A stretch of 64,000 nucleotides of DNA from Ptiloglossa arizonensis (GCF_051014685.1 NC_135055.1:3162001-3226000); one strand, 5' to 3'. Counted from the first letter of the stretch, positions 45,691 to 58,385 are shown. The notes: generated by a model from the sequence alone, not told the origin. Program-made: numbers and translations.

Positions 45691-47379
45691 CGAGTGGAGG
45701 TCGTACAACTTGATAATTTAGAAAATGTCTCTAGTGGGCGTGGTCTGAGCGCGGTTAGGTAAGTGGTGAGCACGAAACCGAGCGATGAGACGCAGAGTCG
45801 TGTAGCTATAGGGTGCCATCTGCTACTGTCTGCAGGAAGCAAGATTATGGACGAATAAATAATGTAATATCCGAATTTTGACACCAGATGTATCACGTAA
45901 ATAACCTAGATCAATAGTTCTCAAGGTTGTTTTCTATGTATATTATTATAATGTAAATGTTATCGAGATGTTATCCCAATATAATGCACGAGTTCAATTT
46001 TTCTGGATTTTTTACTCAGACTTCTCTCTATGACTCTTGTATCGGTGTAAAATTTAATTACGAATATCTATTTCCAATTTCAGTAGTGTACTTCTTTAGC
46101 AGTGTAATCTTTCTAACTAAGAGATTAAACAAAGGCGTGGTTTAGCAATAGTTTGCAGCATGACACTGTGAATTAGAAACAGACGAGATTGTGAGATTCG
46201 AACTGGGATAACACAATGGCGTACGCCTAAGTGTTAACATTGAGTCTCGCACTCGCTGGAAAATACCAGGCGCTGTTCCAATAATTGCGAAACCGTTGCA
46301 AGTGTGTTTTTTGTTGCAAATCACAAGCGCTATTAATAGACACAAAACATTAATATTTGTAAACCCGTTAAATCGGGTCAAGATCGGTTCGTAGCTTGTA
46401 TTAACGCCGAAAACGAAATACCATATTCCGTTTCCTTTAATATCTTTCATGTTTCGGATATTACGGTACGATCTATACTCGCACGACATTTTTTTACTCG
46501 TTCCAACGCATAGATTCGATCCCCGTGATATTTCCGTGTATCTGCAAATCATTCCGCGGATGAAAAGTGAAACTCGTGTTTGGAGCAGATTTTATTAAGC
46601 TTTTAAATACCGTTTACCTCGAGCTTTCGTCACGCGTGCATACGAAGTTATCCGCGTAGAAAATTGCACACAAAGGCACTGTGCATGAACAGACGAACGA
46701 ATCACCAGTTTGCAATCACGAAAATATCCATTTCGAGCCGTAATTCGTCGTCTGGGTGACCTACAATCCGTTCGTCTCGATAATACGCTGTGCAACGCTC
46801 GAGTGACCCTCGAATCGCAGCACTGACCACGCTTCGAGAGGAATAATAGGCACACGGCTGTTAATAAACTTTAATGTCCACCTGCCGCGACGACACGGCC
46901 GTTGCATAACGATAAACAGTCACTAACGTTCGTAATTGTAGCTAACCGACACCTAATGCGGGCTTATTAGCCTGCGGACACAGAAGGATCCTCGTTACGA
47001 CGAGTGACGAACAATGTTTGTTTGCCGGGGCATCGCGATCGTTGATTTACACGTTGCTCTATTCCGAGGTTCGATTCGCCGTTCCGCGTAAACACGAGTC
47101 TCTGGCTGACGCGGGATTCGCGTTCTTCCGTTCGAATGCCACCATTCGGAATTTACGCGAACCCACCGACGTGGAATCTCGCGAAACGCGCGCTAGATGA
47201 GAAACGAGCAAATGTTTATACGGACCGGGCAATAATAATAGCACATTTATTTGGCCCTTTGATGTAGCGTGCAATAATGCAAAACAAATATTGTAACAAG
47301 CACCGGTGACGCAGCTACGAAAATAAACGACGTACGAAGAAACAAAATAGATATACATAAAAAGTTTAAGCGTATTTAG
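45691..47379. other. Unique non-coding DNA
   Basis: A minus-strand frame of 136 codons (46142-46552) has no recognisable domain. 45740-45801 is weakly similar to 5873-5933. 46860-46990 has mixed composition ('cgtaattgtagctaaccgac') and may be regulatory. No gene called. Confidence 0.4.
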
Positions 47380-47985
47380 TACCCGGTTATAAGAAACAAA
47401 CTTTTCGTATACTGTTTCGATACAGTTGCACAGCCGTTTCGTATAACGTTTCCCTTATTTCGAAACTAATAATCCAAGCCTCTGAATAATGCACGTGTAT
47501 GCGAGACGAGAGATTCGCTAATAAAAATTATTATTTTTATTATTTCTCCACGAAAATATTACCAATGTACCGTATAGGTTTTCCCGATTCAAACGAGTAC
47601 AAACACGACCCAGTTCGGACTACTTTTGATCATACGTTATTGGAATCATTTTCAAAAAAACGTATAGACGAATTATGAAAACTTGTCCGAATGTTGCCGT
47701 GTTTGTACTCGTTTGAATCGGGAGAACGTCGCCAATTCATTGATCGCACTCTCGTGAAGATATAATCAAATGTATTAAAAAATCGTATTTTCAACGCTGG
47801 ATGAACCGCAGATGCCGCGTATAAGGATCGTTCTCACCCACGTATAACACTGAGGGAGCAAAGACAGTGACTGGGAGAAGTGCAGTTTCATCTATGCGGG
47901 GTAGAATTGTTACCTACAGAGGGGGCATGGTACTCGTCGGACAGCGTTAAAAAAAGGTGTTTAAATTCGTTCATCGTCCTTTCTC
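47380..47985 (+). repeat. ~590 bp direct duplication, copy 1
   Basis: Starts 'tacccggttataagaaacaa' and ends just before 'ttacccggttacaagaaaca' at 47986. The core from about 47510 matches copy 2 nearly base for base; the first 130 bases are more diverged and differ by an indel. Contains hairpin family 1 copy 3. Confidence 0.93.
47546..47760 (+). mobile_element. Hairpin element family 1, copy 3
   Basis: Left arm about 47546-47620, right arm about 47688-47759. Both arms carry 'cccgattcaaacgagtac' then 'aaacacg', a variant shared by the two arms but not by copies 1, 2 and 5. Outer parts 'cacgaaaatattaccaatg' and, reversed, 'cacgagagtgcgatcaatg' extend the pairing. Confidence 0.8.
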
Positions 47986-48566
47986 TTACCCGGTTACAAG
48001 AAACAATCTTTTCATATACTCAGTTACCGTTTCCCTTATTTCGAAACTAATAATTCAAACCTCTAAATATTGCAAGCGTGTACGAGACGTGAGATTCGCT
48101 AATAAAAATTATTATTTTTATTATTTCTCCACGAAAATATTACCAATGTACCGTATAGGTTTTCCCGATTCAAACGAGTACAAATACGACCCAGTTCGGA
48201 CTACTTTTGATCATACGTTATTGGAATCATTTTCAAAAAAACGTATAGACGAATTATGAAAACTTGTCCGAATGTTGCCGTGTTTGTACTCGTTTGAATC
48301 GGGAGAACGTCGCCAATTCATTGATCGGACTCTCGTGAAGATATAATCAAATGTATTAAAAAATCGTATTTTCAACGCTGGATGAACCGTAGATGCCGCG
48401 TATAATGATCGTTCTCACCCACGTATAACACTGACGGAGCAAAGACAGTGACTGGGAGAAGTGCAGTTTCATCTATGCGGGGTAGAATTGTTACCTACAG
48501 AGAGGGCACGGTACTCGTCGGACAGCGTTAAAACAGGTGTTTAAATTCGTGCGTCGTCCTTTTCGC
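47986..48566 (+). repeat. ~590 bp direct duplication, copy 2
   Basis: Second tandem copy, ending near 'gtgcgtcgtcctttt'. A handful of substitutions separate it from copy 1 (for example aaacacg to aaatacg in the hairpin, aaggat to aatgat), so the duplication is recent. Contains hairpin family 1 copy 4. Confidence 0.93.
48127..48340 (+). mobile_element. Hairpin element family 1, copy 4
   Basis: Arose by the tandem duplication rather than by transposition, since flanks match copy 3 on both sides. Same arm variants as copy 3, with one change in the left arm (aaatacgacc) not mirrored in the right. Confidence 0.85.
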
Positions 48567-49457
48567 ACGACAACCGTTGAAATCGAACAGCGTTTTACGC
48601 GGGTCTAGACTATTTCGGTGGATTAATTCGCGGCGCAGACGAACATCGGCGCGCCGTTAAAATTTCATTGTCTCGGGACCCGGCGGCGGCGCGCGTTTCG
48701 TTCACCCGCCCAAATGGTTTTACCGTCGTCGTAAATAGCAACAGTTGGGAAATTAACATCTGCAGACCGATGTAAATCCGTTGGTTGCCGATCTTACCGG
48801 CTCGCACTCCGGCAAATTTGCTCGCGATCGTAAATCACCGGGGGATCGTCTACGACCGAAATATCGCCGTAGACAATAGAAACACCGCGATAAGAATGAC
48901 TCGCGAGTCGTAAAAATGAAAGTGAAAGTAACGATTAACGTGTTTCAGCTCGCTATTGTTAGGAGCGCGCCGAATCTCCGGGCATCGTCACGCGGAACGT
49001 AAAATTTGAATCTACGTGAGAATCAATTCGTCGAATTTTATAGGGGGTGAGTCACGAGACACGGAACATTCGAGCATCACCGTTGAATTGGAAGAACATA
49101 AATGCGTAAATTTAAACGGTTCCGAAGGTTACGACGAAGATAGTTTTTTTCTATCAAAGTTGTTCTCGTATCGATGTTCAAGATGGTTGATAATTTCTTG
49201 CACGATATTGTATACTCGTGTCTCTCGCGAATTACACTTGATACCTAGGTGATTTTACGCAATATTTTTTTTTGTAGGTATCACTTCTTTATATTTGCAA
49301 CTGACCGATCTAAACGCGTTTTACACGTTTCTTTGCATTCTCAGATCCGTGGAATGTTTAAACGTTGAGTTCGATCCTCGTTATTTGCCCTGTACAAGTT
49401 CTGCAATGAATCGAAGAAACGATTCTACGAACAAAAATGGACGAAAAACGAATAACA
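48567..49457. other. CpG-rich then AT-rich unique DNA
   Basis: 48580-49010 is CpG-rich; no gene recognised. Short frames only. Confidence 0.4.
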
Positions 49458-49640
49458 TTTTTTCGTGCGAGGCTTCGTTTTCGAAAAAGTCGATTTCGAA
49501 ACCAATCGAGTTACATACGCGTCGACCATGTACTTTCAAAATCGATTTCCTCGAAAACGAAGCCTCGTGTGAAAACAATTTGTCCCTAGTTTTTTTATGT
49601 ATTTTTTCATGCAGAATCGATTCGTCCAATCTCCACCGCC
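49458..49640. repeat. Hairpin family 2, complete copy
   Basis: Left arm 49458-49501 and right arm 49534-49575 are near reverse complements sharing 'gaggcttcgttttcga' and 'atcgattt' words; the loop is ~32 bases with 'acgcgtcgac'. Similarity to other members extends right to about 49640. Open frames on both strands across it (126 and 90 codons) mirror each other because of the palindrome. Likely a MITE-like element; relatives at 17088 and 18960. Confidence 0.7.
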
Positions 49641-50644
49641 GTGTTCCATTCATTGCGGAACACCCATTCTATTGAATCAGTGCTGGCCACTCTGATTATT
49701 AAGGAAACGATCGGATTAAAAAACAATTAAAATTACATATTTTGACCGGTGAGAAACTTGTAAGAATTTCGTTAACCTGAAAACGAACAGCACCGAGTAC
49801 GACGAGTCGTGGCGAGTACGCAAACGAGAAAATAAAGATTCTAAAATTTTACTCGACTGGCGCGCAACAAAGCGTTCTATTCGTATCGTTTCGTTAACAT
49901 GCAGACATCGTGCGGTTATTTCGTATCAACGGAGTACGAATCTTTCCACCGGAAACGACTCTCGGCGTAACGAGATATCCACGCGTGAACTCCAAGTTTA
50001 ATCTTCGTTTCGAGAGAAATGCATATTATGCAGTAACATTTATAAATCGTATTGGAACATTCGAAGATCTCCATGGAAATTCAACGACTTCCAAAATTAA
50101 CCTGCAATTAATAACGGATTAAAGGGTCCATTGGTGTAACGCTTGATTTCTTCTCGGAAAAATATTACCACCAGACTATAGTTTATCGTCGGAGAATCGT
50201 GGTCTAAAAATTTCCATTCCGTTCCAGTTCCCGGTACTACTTCCCCTAACGCGCGCGCACGCGCATGCGCGGCGACTCGATGCAACCGAGAACCGTCGCG
50301 ATCTGTTGGCGAAAACAAATGCAAATTCACTGTCCGCCGTGCGTTGTGTGCCGTGCGTCGTTATTACGGCAATTAATTAAAATTCCCGTCATTATTCGCC
50401 GTCCTCCTCTAGTCCTGAAACCATGCGTGAACCGCGACCGAGCGGTCATTTTGCATGCACCCTCAAAAAGGCCTTCTGTCGTATTTCTGATGACATACTA
50501 TTCCGATTGGAAATTGCCGTGCACGCATGTCAGCCGATACCGAACGCTTTAAAAGTTTAAAACAACCGCGCACGTGAACTGAACACGGCGCTCTTGGTCT
50601 CGTTTTTAGGTACTCACCTATTTTGACGGTTAAACAGTTGATTT
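49641..50644. other. Unique non-coding DNA
   Basis: Mixed composition with a GC-rich patch (50240-50480). The minus strand has a donor-like G|GTGAGTACC at about 50611-50620, without a recognisable exon upstream of it. No gene called. Confidence 0.4.
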
Positions 50645-51215
50645 TTCTCGAAAATTAAAGTTTGGAAAAGTAATATCTTGAAAAGATTGTGCAATTTGAA
50701 AACTTAGTAATTTATTGCTTGTCTATTTTAGAGGTAAATGAAAATTTATTTTTCTTGAAAATTAATATCTTCGAAGCAATATCTTGGAAAGGTTGTGCAA
50801 TTTGAAAACTTAGTAATTTAATGCTTGTCTATTTTTGAGGTAAATGAAAATTTATTTTTCTTGAAAATTAATATCTTCGAAGCAATATCTTGGAAAGGTT
50901 GTGCAATTCGAAAACTTAGTAATTTAATGCTTGTCTATTTTAGAGGTAAATGAAAATTTATTTTTCTTAAAAATTAATATCTTCGAAGCAATATCTTGAA
51001 AAGGTTGTACAATTCGGAAAATTAATAATTTAATGCTTGTCTATTTTAGAGGTAAATGAAAATTTATTTTCTCAAAAATTAAAATCTTGGAAGTAATATT
51101 TTGAAAAGGTTGAATGATTCGAGAAATTTTTAATTTTGTGCTTGGCTATATTAGAGGTAAATAAAATTTTTTTCTCGAAAATTAAAATCTTGAAAGCAAT
51201 ATCTTGAAAAAATGA
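50645..51215 (+). repeat. 106 bp tandem repeat, 5 copies
   Basis: 'gcttgtctattttagaggta' begins at 50717, 50823, 50929, 51035 and (diverged) 51140, spacing 106, 106, 106, 105. Units contain 'tcttcgaagcaatatcttgg' and 'aaaatttatttttcttgaaa'. The middle copies are the most alike and the outer ones diverged. Confidence 0.93.
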
Positions 51216-52127
51216 TTTAATGCTTAATGTGTAATATCTTTTCACGCATTAATGATTTAATTATTCGTTAATTAATCATTCCAATTGGAGGACCAAAATC
51301 GTATCAACCGCGAGATTGCTGCTTCATTATAATGATTTAAGCAAGCAATCTGTGCTTTATCTATACCTTTAAAACTAATGTGCTTTTTTTATCTAAAAAA
51401 AAAACATTTATAAGATTAAGGCACGTATAAGTGTCTGTGCACACTTTCGAACCAATATCTGAAATAATTTTCAAGTTATAAAATTCCAAACACGCCCTCG
51501 ATTTTCGTGTCTAGGCTAGAGTATACTCCCTTAGGTACACCGACCACGTATGGGATAATTGGCAAACGATGTTTGCTATTGCCAGGGAGATCTCTAATTA
51601 CCAAACATATTAGTACTCGAGTCTTTTTACAACCTCAACATCGATTGCGGCGATTTCTACCGATTCACTGTGAATACTTTCGATCGAGTCGCAGCCGACA
51701 CTGGTTTAGTTTGCATGGAAAATCGAGGTGATAGCGGCGCGAGAACCAGTCGATGAAGAGCTATCGAGCTATTGAAGAGGTAGGCTATTGAAAGCTGCAG
51801 CGAAGGTAGATCGGTTTTGTTGAATACGATTGTCCCGACTATTTTATCGATATATTCCATGGAGTGCTAAAATTACTTCTATTTAAGGCGTGAGAGAACG
51901 TACAAGCACCGAATCTTAACACGCTGTTATCCAGTAGCGTATCGTGTAATAAAAAAGTATCGTTCCATTCCTCGAATCTTTCTTTACAAGATATCTAACT
52001 TATCTCGAAAGGTTCCTTCGTTGAAAGCAGTGCCTTAAAAAAAAAAAAAGAGAGAACGTTTCAACTTTGTGGATCCACGACACTTGAAAGTTTGCAAGAT
52101 ACCCTCGAGTTTTATTTTTTCTTTCCA
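51216..52127. other. Unique DNA
   Basis: No gene recognised. A frame at 51507-51731 has no known domain. Confidence 0.4.
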
Positions 52128-52555
52128 GTTACCACCGCGGTGGATCCGGTCTTTAAAAATACAGATTTTGTAGAGGAAGCTCCGCGGTAAAACGAAGTAT
52201 TTTTTAAAAAGCGACATTTTTCAAATGCGCGAAGTTTCGCCGCGCGAAGACTCTCGGTGTTCGGGGTTGCATTCGACAGATCGTCCGGTTGAATTCTTTT
52301 TTTCTTTTTGAATATTTTCGAAATTAATCCAGCCTTTAGAAATACAAATTTTACGAAGGAAGAACACAAACAAAGCCGTAACGAGATATTTAAAAATATT
52401 TCAAGTTCCATTACGCTGGCCGCTCGAGACTGGAATTTTATTTCTCTTTTCTTTTCTTCTTTTCTTCGTACGTTTCCGAATCTGCGTCAGCCTTTGAAAA
52501 TACGCATTTTATAGGCGAAAGGTCAAGGAATAATAAGATATTTTTTATTACAGGC
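52128..52555 (+). repeat. Degenerate tandem repeat, ~155-185 bp, 3 copies
   Basis: Blocks of the form 'cagcctttgaaaatacgcat' plus 'aacgagatatttaaaaa'-like ends occur near 52147, 52330 and 52489, with T/C-rich spacers between. Similarity is low and the boundaries are approximate. Confidence 0.5.
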
Positions 52556-54113
52556 TATTGTATCGCTGTATCTTTACGTGACCAGCAGCTCGCGGCCAAT
52601 CTACGGAACCCGTATTTGAACGTGACCTGCACGACGAGTGTCATTAAACGTACCGAAAGCACAGATAACAGTGACCGATGCAACGCGAGAGTAACTTTTA
52701 GACCTTACAACGAACGATACCGCTTCTTTTACACCGACAATTTCAACGACTGGTTCTCCACTCTATAACCAAAAATAGCCCTGAACCTGTGCTTTCGATC
52801 ACAAAGCTAACCCAAATCGACCGTGCACACTTCAGTCCAGACCGACTACTCGAGGCTTACTTCGGGAATCGGGGTTTCAAAGTGACCAGCAAAGAGGTCT
52901 TAAGAACCGGCTAACCGGGCAGTTGACTATTAACCAATTAACCGGTTAATCGATCATTGCGCGAGTAATACCGTTAAGATTATTCAATTACACGTACGAC
53001 AAGGTAAACCGATTAAATATAGTTAACCGATGATTAAAGTGGATCGAATCTTTCATTTGTCTTTGCGAAGCACAATTGGTAGTTTTGAACATTGTATTTC
53101 CATGTTTCTTGGTTTGTACGCGTGTGCGAGCATATTATTACCTCGCCAACTGGACAATCCCTTGATAACTACTCGGTAATCATCCCCACCATTTGGTTAC
53201 TTTGTTTATCATGATTCATCTCTTAAAAAAAAAATGTTTGATAATTAAGTTCGATGATTACATCTGGCAATTTTTCTGCTTTTCTTATACACACTGAAAA
53301 AAAATTGTCAAGCAGAGAATTAAATTTGACGTGTACTACAGACAATTGAACGTTATAGAAAAATTTACCCTCCACCAAAAATGAATCTTTGAAATTATTT
53401 AAAACGTACATTTCATATTTTCGCGAACTTTCGAATTGTTCGATTCCTAAATCGTAATATTAAAATTGATTTGAATCGTTCTCATCGATCAGAGGAACGA
53501 TTCGTCCGCGTTAATATACGTATCGAACGAAACGAAATAATGTACCTTCGGTAAGGAGTAAAAGCACGTCGATGGTTTTGTCGTATCTATCGATTCGTCG
53601 GGTACGCGATTCCTTAAATAATCGTCTCGTACGCGCGCCGCGGTTAGCCAACGCTGACGAAACCGGTCGAATCGGGATTACGTACCGAGCGCGGGACTCC
53701 GCGACCGATGGAAAACCGTATTTCGCGCGCGCGGTTCAAAAATAGCGAAACCGTTCGCGTCGCGATGTTAAACGGCGCGCGCGCGAAATGCTTCGTGTGC
53801 CACGGATCTCCCACGGAACGTCTCGTGGCTGCGTTGCGTTATGTAACCTAACTACGTGGTGTAACGGGGCGGTTGGTCGGCGGTGGGCTTTTACATTGAC
53901 CGTTTCTGTGCCACGCACCCACCTTCCCTCCTCCCGCCATAGTTTCGTCGCTTGGGGACAAAAAAAATCGATAGGCTCTCTCCCCAACGGCACACACTCA
54001 CTCCTCCCTCTCGCCCGCAGCCACATCCCTCTCGATGTCTGTCCCGCTCTGTCTCTGTGTGCTCTACCGTGGCACGGAGTTCTCGTTCTCTGGCTGTTCC
54101 TGGCGTGCGGCGG
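52556..54113. other. Unique DNA, AT-rich then CpG-rich
   Basis: 53600-54110 is CpG-dense with overlapping open frames in several frames on both strands, so no single frame is favoured. Nothing recognised. Confidence 0.4.
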
Positions 54114-54139
54114 GAGAGAGAGAGAGAGAGAGAGAGAGA
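54114..54139 (+). repeat. (GA)n microsatellite
   Basis: About 13 GA units followed by a short A run. Causes the Arg/Glu and Ser/Leu runs in the long open frames of this region (up to 238 codons on -). Confidence 0.95.
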
Positions 54140-55826
54140 AAAAAAAACCCCCGAGAGAAGAAAAAAAGGTGTAGAAGCGAGTAACAAAGCCCGCGCCCGG
54201 GTTTTTTTTACGTTTATGCACATTTCCGCCCCTCGGCCGGGTTTTATACCGCGCCACGAGCCCACGAATCCGTTAGCGACGGAACACACATCGCTAACCT
54301 TTGGATCGCTCGTTGCTCGCACGCACGCACGTATGCACGCGCGTATGCACGGACGCACGGCTTTTACACCCGGAGCCCGCGTGTGTAAAAATAAATTCGC
54401 AAATGAAACGTGAATTCGCGTCTGTGTCGATAACGAACCAAGAGAACCGACCCGCTGGACTGCAGGATCAGATGTTCCCCTTTGATCCAAATCGATGCCG
54501 TGTACGCGGCAGCGACAAAGACGCGCCCGATCCCGAGGACGCTTCTCGATTACCCGTGGGCTTAATGGTTCCTCCGGGCTGTTTGTTTTCTTACTTTTTA
54601 AACGCATCGTAGCCCCGGGAATTTTTCGTGTTACTTTTTTCGACCTCCGTATTTGAATTTTTCTCGGTACAGCCCGGAATAGTGAACCTCTACAATGAGA
54701 AGTAAAGAAAACAGCGATAGGTCAACTGTGAAGGTTGTAGAGCTAGGCTTAAAGGCCTTTCGAGACTCCGAGCAACGTAAACAGAAAGGACAACTTATTC
54801 GGAGCGTATTCACCGAACTTGGACTCGTTTTTCGAACCTATGAAATAAGTATCGCTGTGTACAATTTAATGTAGTGCTCGTAAGTGGAAAATAAACATTT
54901 ATTTTTGTGATATTTTCCTGCTGGTTTTTTTTTTTTATCGTCTTCACATCCTCCACGAATATAGCGATACATCTAGTATCACTGGGTAATAATGAACTAT
55001 CGATTAATAAGCGAAGTGAAATATTAAAACTACTTGGAATAATATTTACAGTGAGCAGAGGCCTGAATAACGAAAGTTGTATCAAAAAGTAAGAAATATA
55101 TATAAAATCGTTGAATTAAAAAATCTTGCGACGACTTCAATGCGTTTAAACAATTTTTCGTGTAGTACAGGCTGTTATTCAAATTATTATGTCTTTTTCC
55201 TCGTCGAGGAGCTGCGCTGCGTACCCAATGTTTATTTTCCCTTGCTTCCGTGCTGTTCGTGTAAGCACGTTGGTAGTCTCGCTGCTTCTAATTCGAGGAA
55301 AACGAAAACGCGAGCCACTTGGGACTTTTAGATTTCCTCGAACGTTCAGATTAAATATTATAATGATCGTTAGTGCCCCCCCCCCCCCCTGCCAGTAATT
55401 ATCAAACTTTATATATCGACGTCCTCTTTTCTTCTAAAAAAAAAAAAATGATCGCACCCTCCATACTATTTATAATAACATATAACAATAATAACGTATT
55501 TATACTAACGTATAAAATAACACCGATTTACAATACGTTTAACGTGTATTTTATCCTAGAAAAATTTAAGTTTTTCTCTTTCTTTTTTTTTTTTTTTTTA
55601 ACGTAACAAAGACGAAGAGGATAGATCCTTTGACTCGCCTTTATTTATTTCTATATTCGTGCATCTGTTTCCTCGGACATAAATAAATAAATATAACCGA
55701 CGTAGCAAGAACTCCCCCTTGTATCGTAAATCATCTGTTCATCCCCTGTTTACGTTGTACCCTGTATCTTATATAATCTCGATAAGTGAATACGTCAACT
55801 ATGTTCGAAATCTACGAGTCATTATA
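54140..55826. other. CpG-rich then AT-rich unique DNA
   Basis: 54140-54610 is CpG-rich; after 54620 the sequence is AT-rich. Homopolymers: C run at 55377-55389, A run at about 55438-55448, T run at 55585-55599. No gene recognised. Confidence 0.4.
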
Positions 55827-56000
55827 TATACAGGGTGATTCCAGAAACCGAGTTAGGGTTAAAGTTCCTTTCTAACCGAAAACAGAAAGAATTAGTAGAA
55901 ATGTTGCAGTGTTTGGTAACGTTTATTTTCTTAGGACTTTATTTTTTCGGAGAATGCATCGATGCACCTGCCGGATGCAACTGCACATTTCTTTTAAACG
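55827..56000 (+). repeat. Possible decayed insect repeat with 'acagggtg' end
   Basis: Begins 'tatacagggtgattcc', a terminal motif common in insect repeats. A frame of 85 codons (55835-56092) starts inside it and shows two hydrophobic stretches and several Cys, but no recognisable family. Boundaries are uncertain. Confidence 0.3.
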
Positions 56001-56400
56001 GAACCATGTGTTTCCTGTCATGTACGCCGATTTTTGTCGTTATTCTGAACATAAAAGTACGAAGGTTCGTGTGCCGAAAAATGAATATTTAAGGAAATAT
56101 TTTATATTTTATTTCATAGATGTTATCCATCCACTCGCGTACCAGGTATTCCACCATCGTTACATTCAAAACGTACATTTTTACACTATTTCCACAATAT
56201 TATTAAACTGCCCGCCAGTCGTAATTAAAATTACTTCCTCCATTTTTCAACCCACACGTTGCAATAAAATATTCTTTAGAAACGAGTGGCAAATTGTCTC
56301 GCGAAATATTAATTTTTCAACGGACACAGATTAATACTTTCTACGCGCAGAACGACGAGAGAAGATTTATACAAAAGTAAATTTATGTAAAACACAAAAA
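56001..56400. other. AT-rich unique DNA
   Basis: Short overlapping frames only; nothing recognised. Confidence 0.45.
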
Positions 56401-56860
56401 TTTACAATTGTACACCGTCAGTGTATCGACACGGTGAAGTAAAAATTCTTTTATTTTCGTCTGAGAAGGTGGTCCAGATTCAATTTCTAGAACCATAATT
56501 TCTCCTATGTGGTAAAGTATTACAAATGGTTCTATTTAACAAAAATTTACAATTGTACATCGTCAGTGTATCGATACGACCAAGTAAAAATTCTTTTATT
56601 TTCGTCTGAGAAGGTGGTCCAGATTCAATTTCTAGAACCATAATTTCTCCTAGGTGGTGAAGTATTACAAATGGTTCTATTTGACAAAAATTTGCAATTG
56701 TACACCGTCAGTGTATCGATACCACCAAGTAAAAATTCTTTTATTTTCGTCTGAGAAGGAGGTACGGTCCAAATTGAATTTCTCGAACCGTAATTTCTGC
56801 TAGGTGTACTTTTCGTAACACGTGGTAAAGTATTACAAATGACAATGAAATTCAAAATTG
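56401..56860 (+). repeat. 145 bp tandem repeat, 3 copies
   Basis: 'ttt(a/g)caattgtaca' at 56401, 56546 and 56691. Each unit has 'cgtcagtgtatcga', 'ttttattttcgtctgagaag' and 'gtattacaaatg'. The third copy has extra bases, including 'acttttcgtaacac', and is more diverged. Confidence 0.93.
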
Positions 56861-58385
56861 TACGCTCACATTGGTCACGATCTAGTGAACCGTTTCTCTT
56901 TCATACACTCTGGAAGGAGTAAGAACGGCGCGGGTCGCGACTTATAAATCACGTCGACAATCGGGGTTAGTACAGGCACCCTTGGAAACCTGTTCCACCG
57001 AGCGTCTCGTCGGGCATTGTTCCGCTCCATTTCGAACTTTCCTGACCCGAAGTATAGAAGGGTCGCGTCTAATCACACGTATCACGCATGTTAATTAACG
57101 GCCCGAGTCCTTTATACACTGCGAACAACGACGCGAGATAAGCGTAAATTGCTTCCAATTTAACACGCGGTGCCCAACGAGGGACGGTCATTTGTCAAAC
57201 AAAAAAATACTGTGAACCTCTTGTACCAGAGTCTCGTCGCCTCCATTGTACGAGGATTTTAAGTAGTTCGTTAATGCGTACAACGACGCGACAAACGCGA
57301 ATTGTTCCCGGTATTAATTTTCTAAGATCATTCACGAAACGAATAACTGTGATCAATTTGAAATTTACAATTTCTTTCCCGTTAACGGGCCAATTGTTTT
57401 CCCCTTTTTTCGGCAATGGAACAATTTTGATAATGGACATCCGATAGCAGGAATTTTCAACGAGGAAATATTTGAATTTAATTCAAGAGCAATCGAACGA
57501 AACAGTTGTAACAATTTTTCAACCTATGTTGAGAGTCGATGGGAATTTTCAGACATTTTTTTTACTATCTGGTAACGTTGTGTAGAATTATTACTCCACT
57601 TGTTAGTCTGCGTATGCGGTATTTTGATTATACAAGGGAAACAAAACGAGAGCTGAAAGGGGTTAAGTTAATAAGATAAATAAAGTACTCACCTATTTTT
57701 CTCTAGTTCGTTATGAGTAGTCCTGCAATGGAAAGAACGTTCTTGTTAGTTGCAACGATGTGAAAAAACTGGATGTATTTAAAGCAACGAGGAATGCTTC
57801 AAACACGAAAATATAAAAAATGTGTTTTTATCGCGGAGAATTACACGCGAAATTAGTCTCTGGTTATCTAAAACGGTAGCTTACAGGAGCTAATTTTCAA
57901 GTTAACTGAAATTGTTTTGCCGACATGTCGCACAATTAATTCTAACTGGTAAATTTCTGCTTTGCACCGAATATACAGAATATATTTATCCTAGAATTTG
58001 AAACCAAGAAAACAATTCTTACAACTATAAATCCCAAAATTATTCGGGTTTAATTTAACTATGCACGCGTCGTGACAATTTTTGAATACTTTGCAACGAT
58101 ATGGAAAAAATTATTATCGACTTCAAGGTACTCCGCAACTAAAAATCAAAGTATACAATTCAAATCGTGACTTAAAGTAATCGAAGAACAGGACGTTCAT
58201 TTAACGAAACTTTTCCGTCACGAGTATCGATTTTCCTTACCGTTTGCCACTAATTTGAATTTCTTTAAGAACTAAAAGCATGAAAAGAAGACCGTTCGTC
58301 CAATTCGTTATGTTCGTTGATTCGAACGAATTCAACATTCGGGGATAATTGAATATTCGAGCGAAACAATTGAAAGGAACAAGCG
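56861..58385. other. Unique DNA
   Basis: No gene recognised. Minus-strand donor-like words occur near 57690 (ATAG|GTGAGTAC) and 58240 (ACG|GTAAGG), without convincing exons. Confidence 0.4.

Noticed and set aside
46142..46552. 136-codon minus-strand frame and a tRNA-Leu-like stretch near 46190-46270
   Set aside because: A TTCGAAT word sits at T-loop-like spacing, but the T-stem does not pair and no acceptor stem closes, so it is neither a tRNA nor a clear tRNA-derived repeat.
53891..54607. 238-codon minus-strand open frame, the longest in the window
   Set aside because: It crosses a (GA)n microsatellite and CpG-dense DNA, has several overlapping open frames on both strands, and shows no recognisable domain.
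55835..56092. 85-codon + frame with two hydrophobic stretches and clustered Cys
   Set aside because: It starts inside an 'acagggtg' repeat-end motif and overlaps another open frame; no signal of a real gene.
57862..57885. Weak resemblance to the miR-9 seed region ('ctggttatcta')
   Set aside because: The match is short and there is no complementary arm nearby to make a precursor hairpin.
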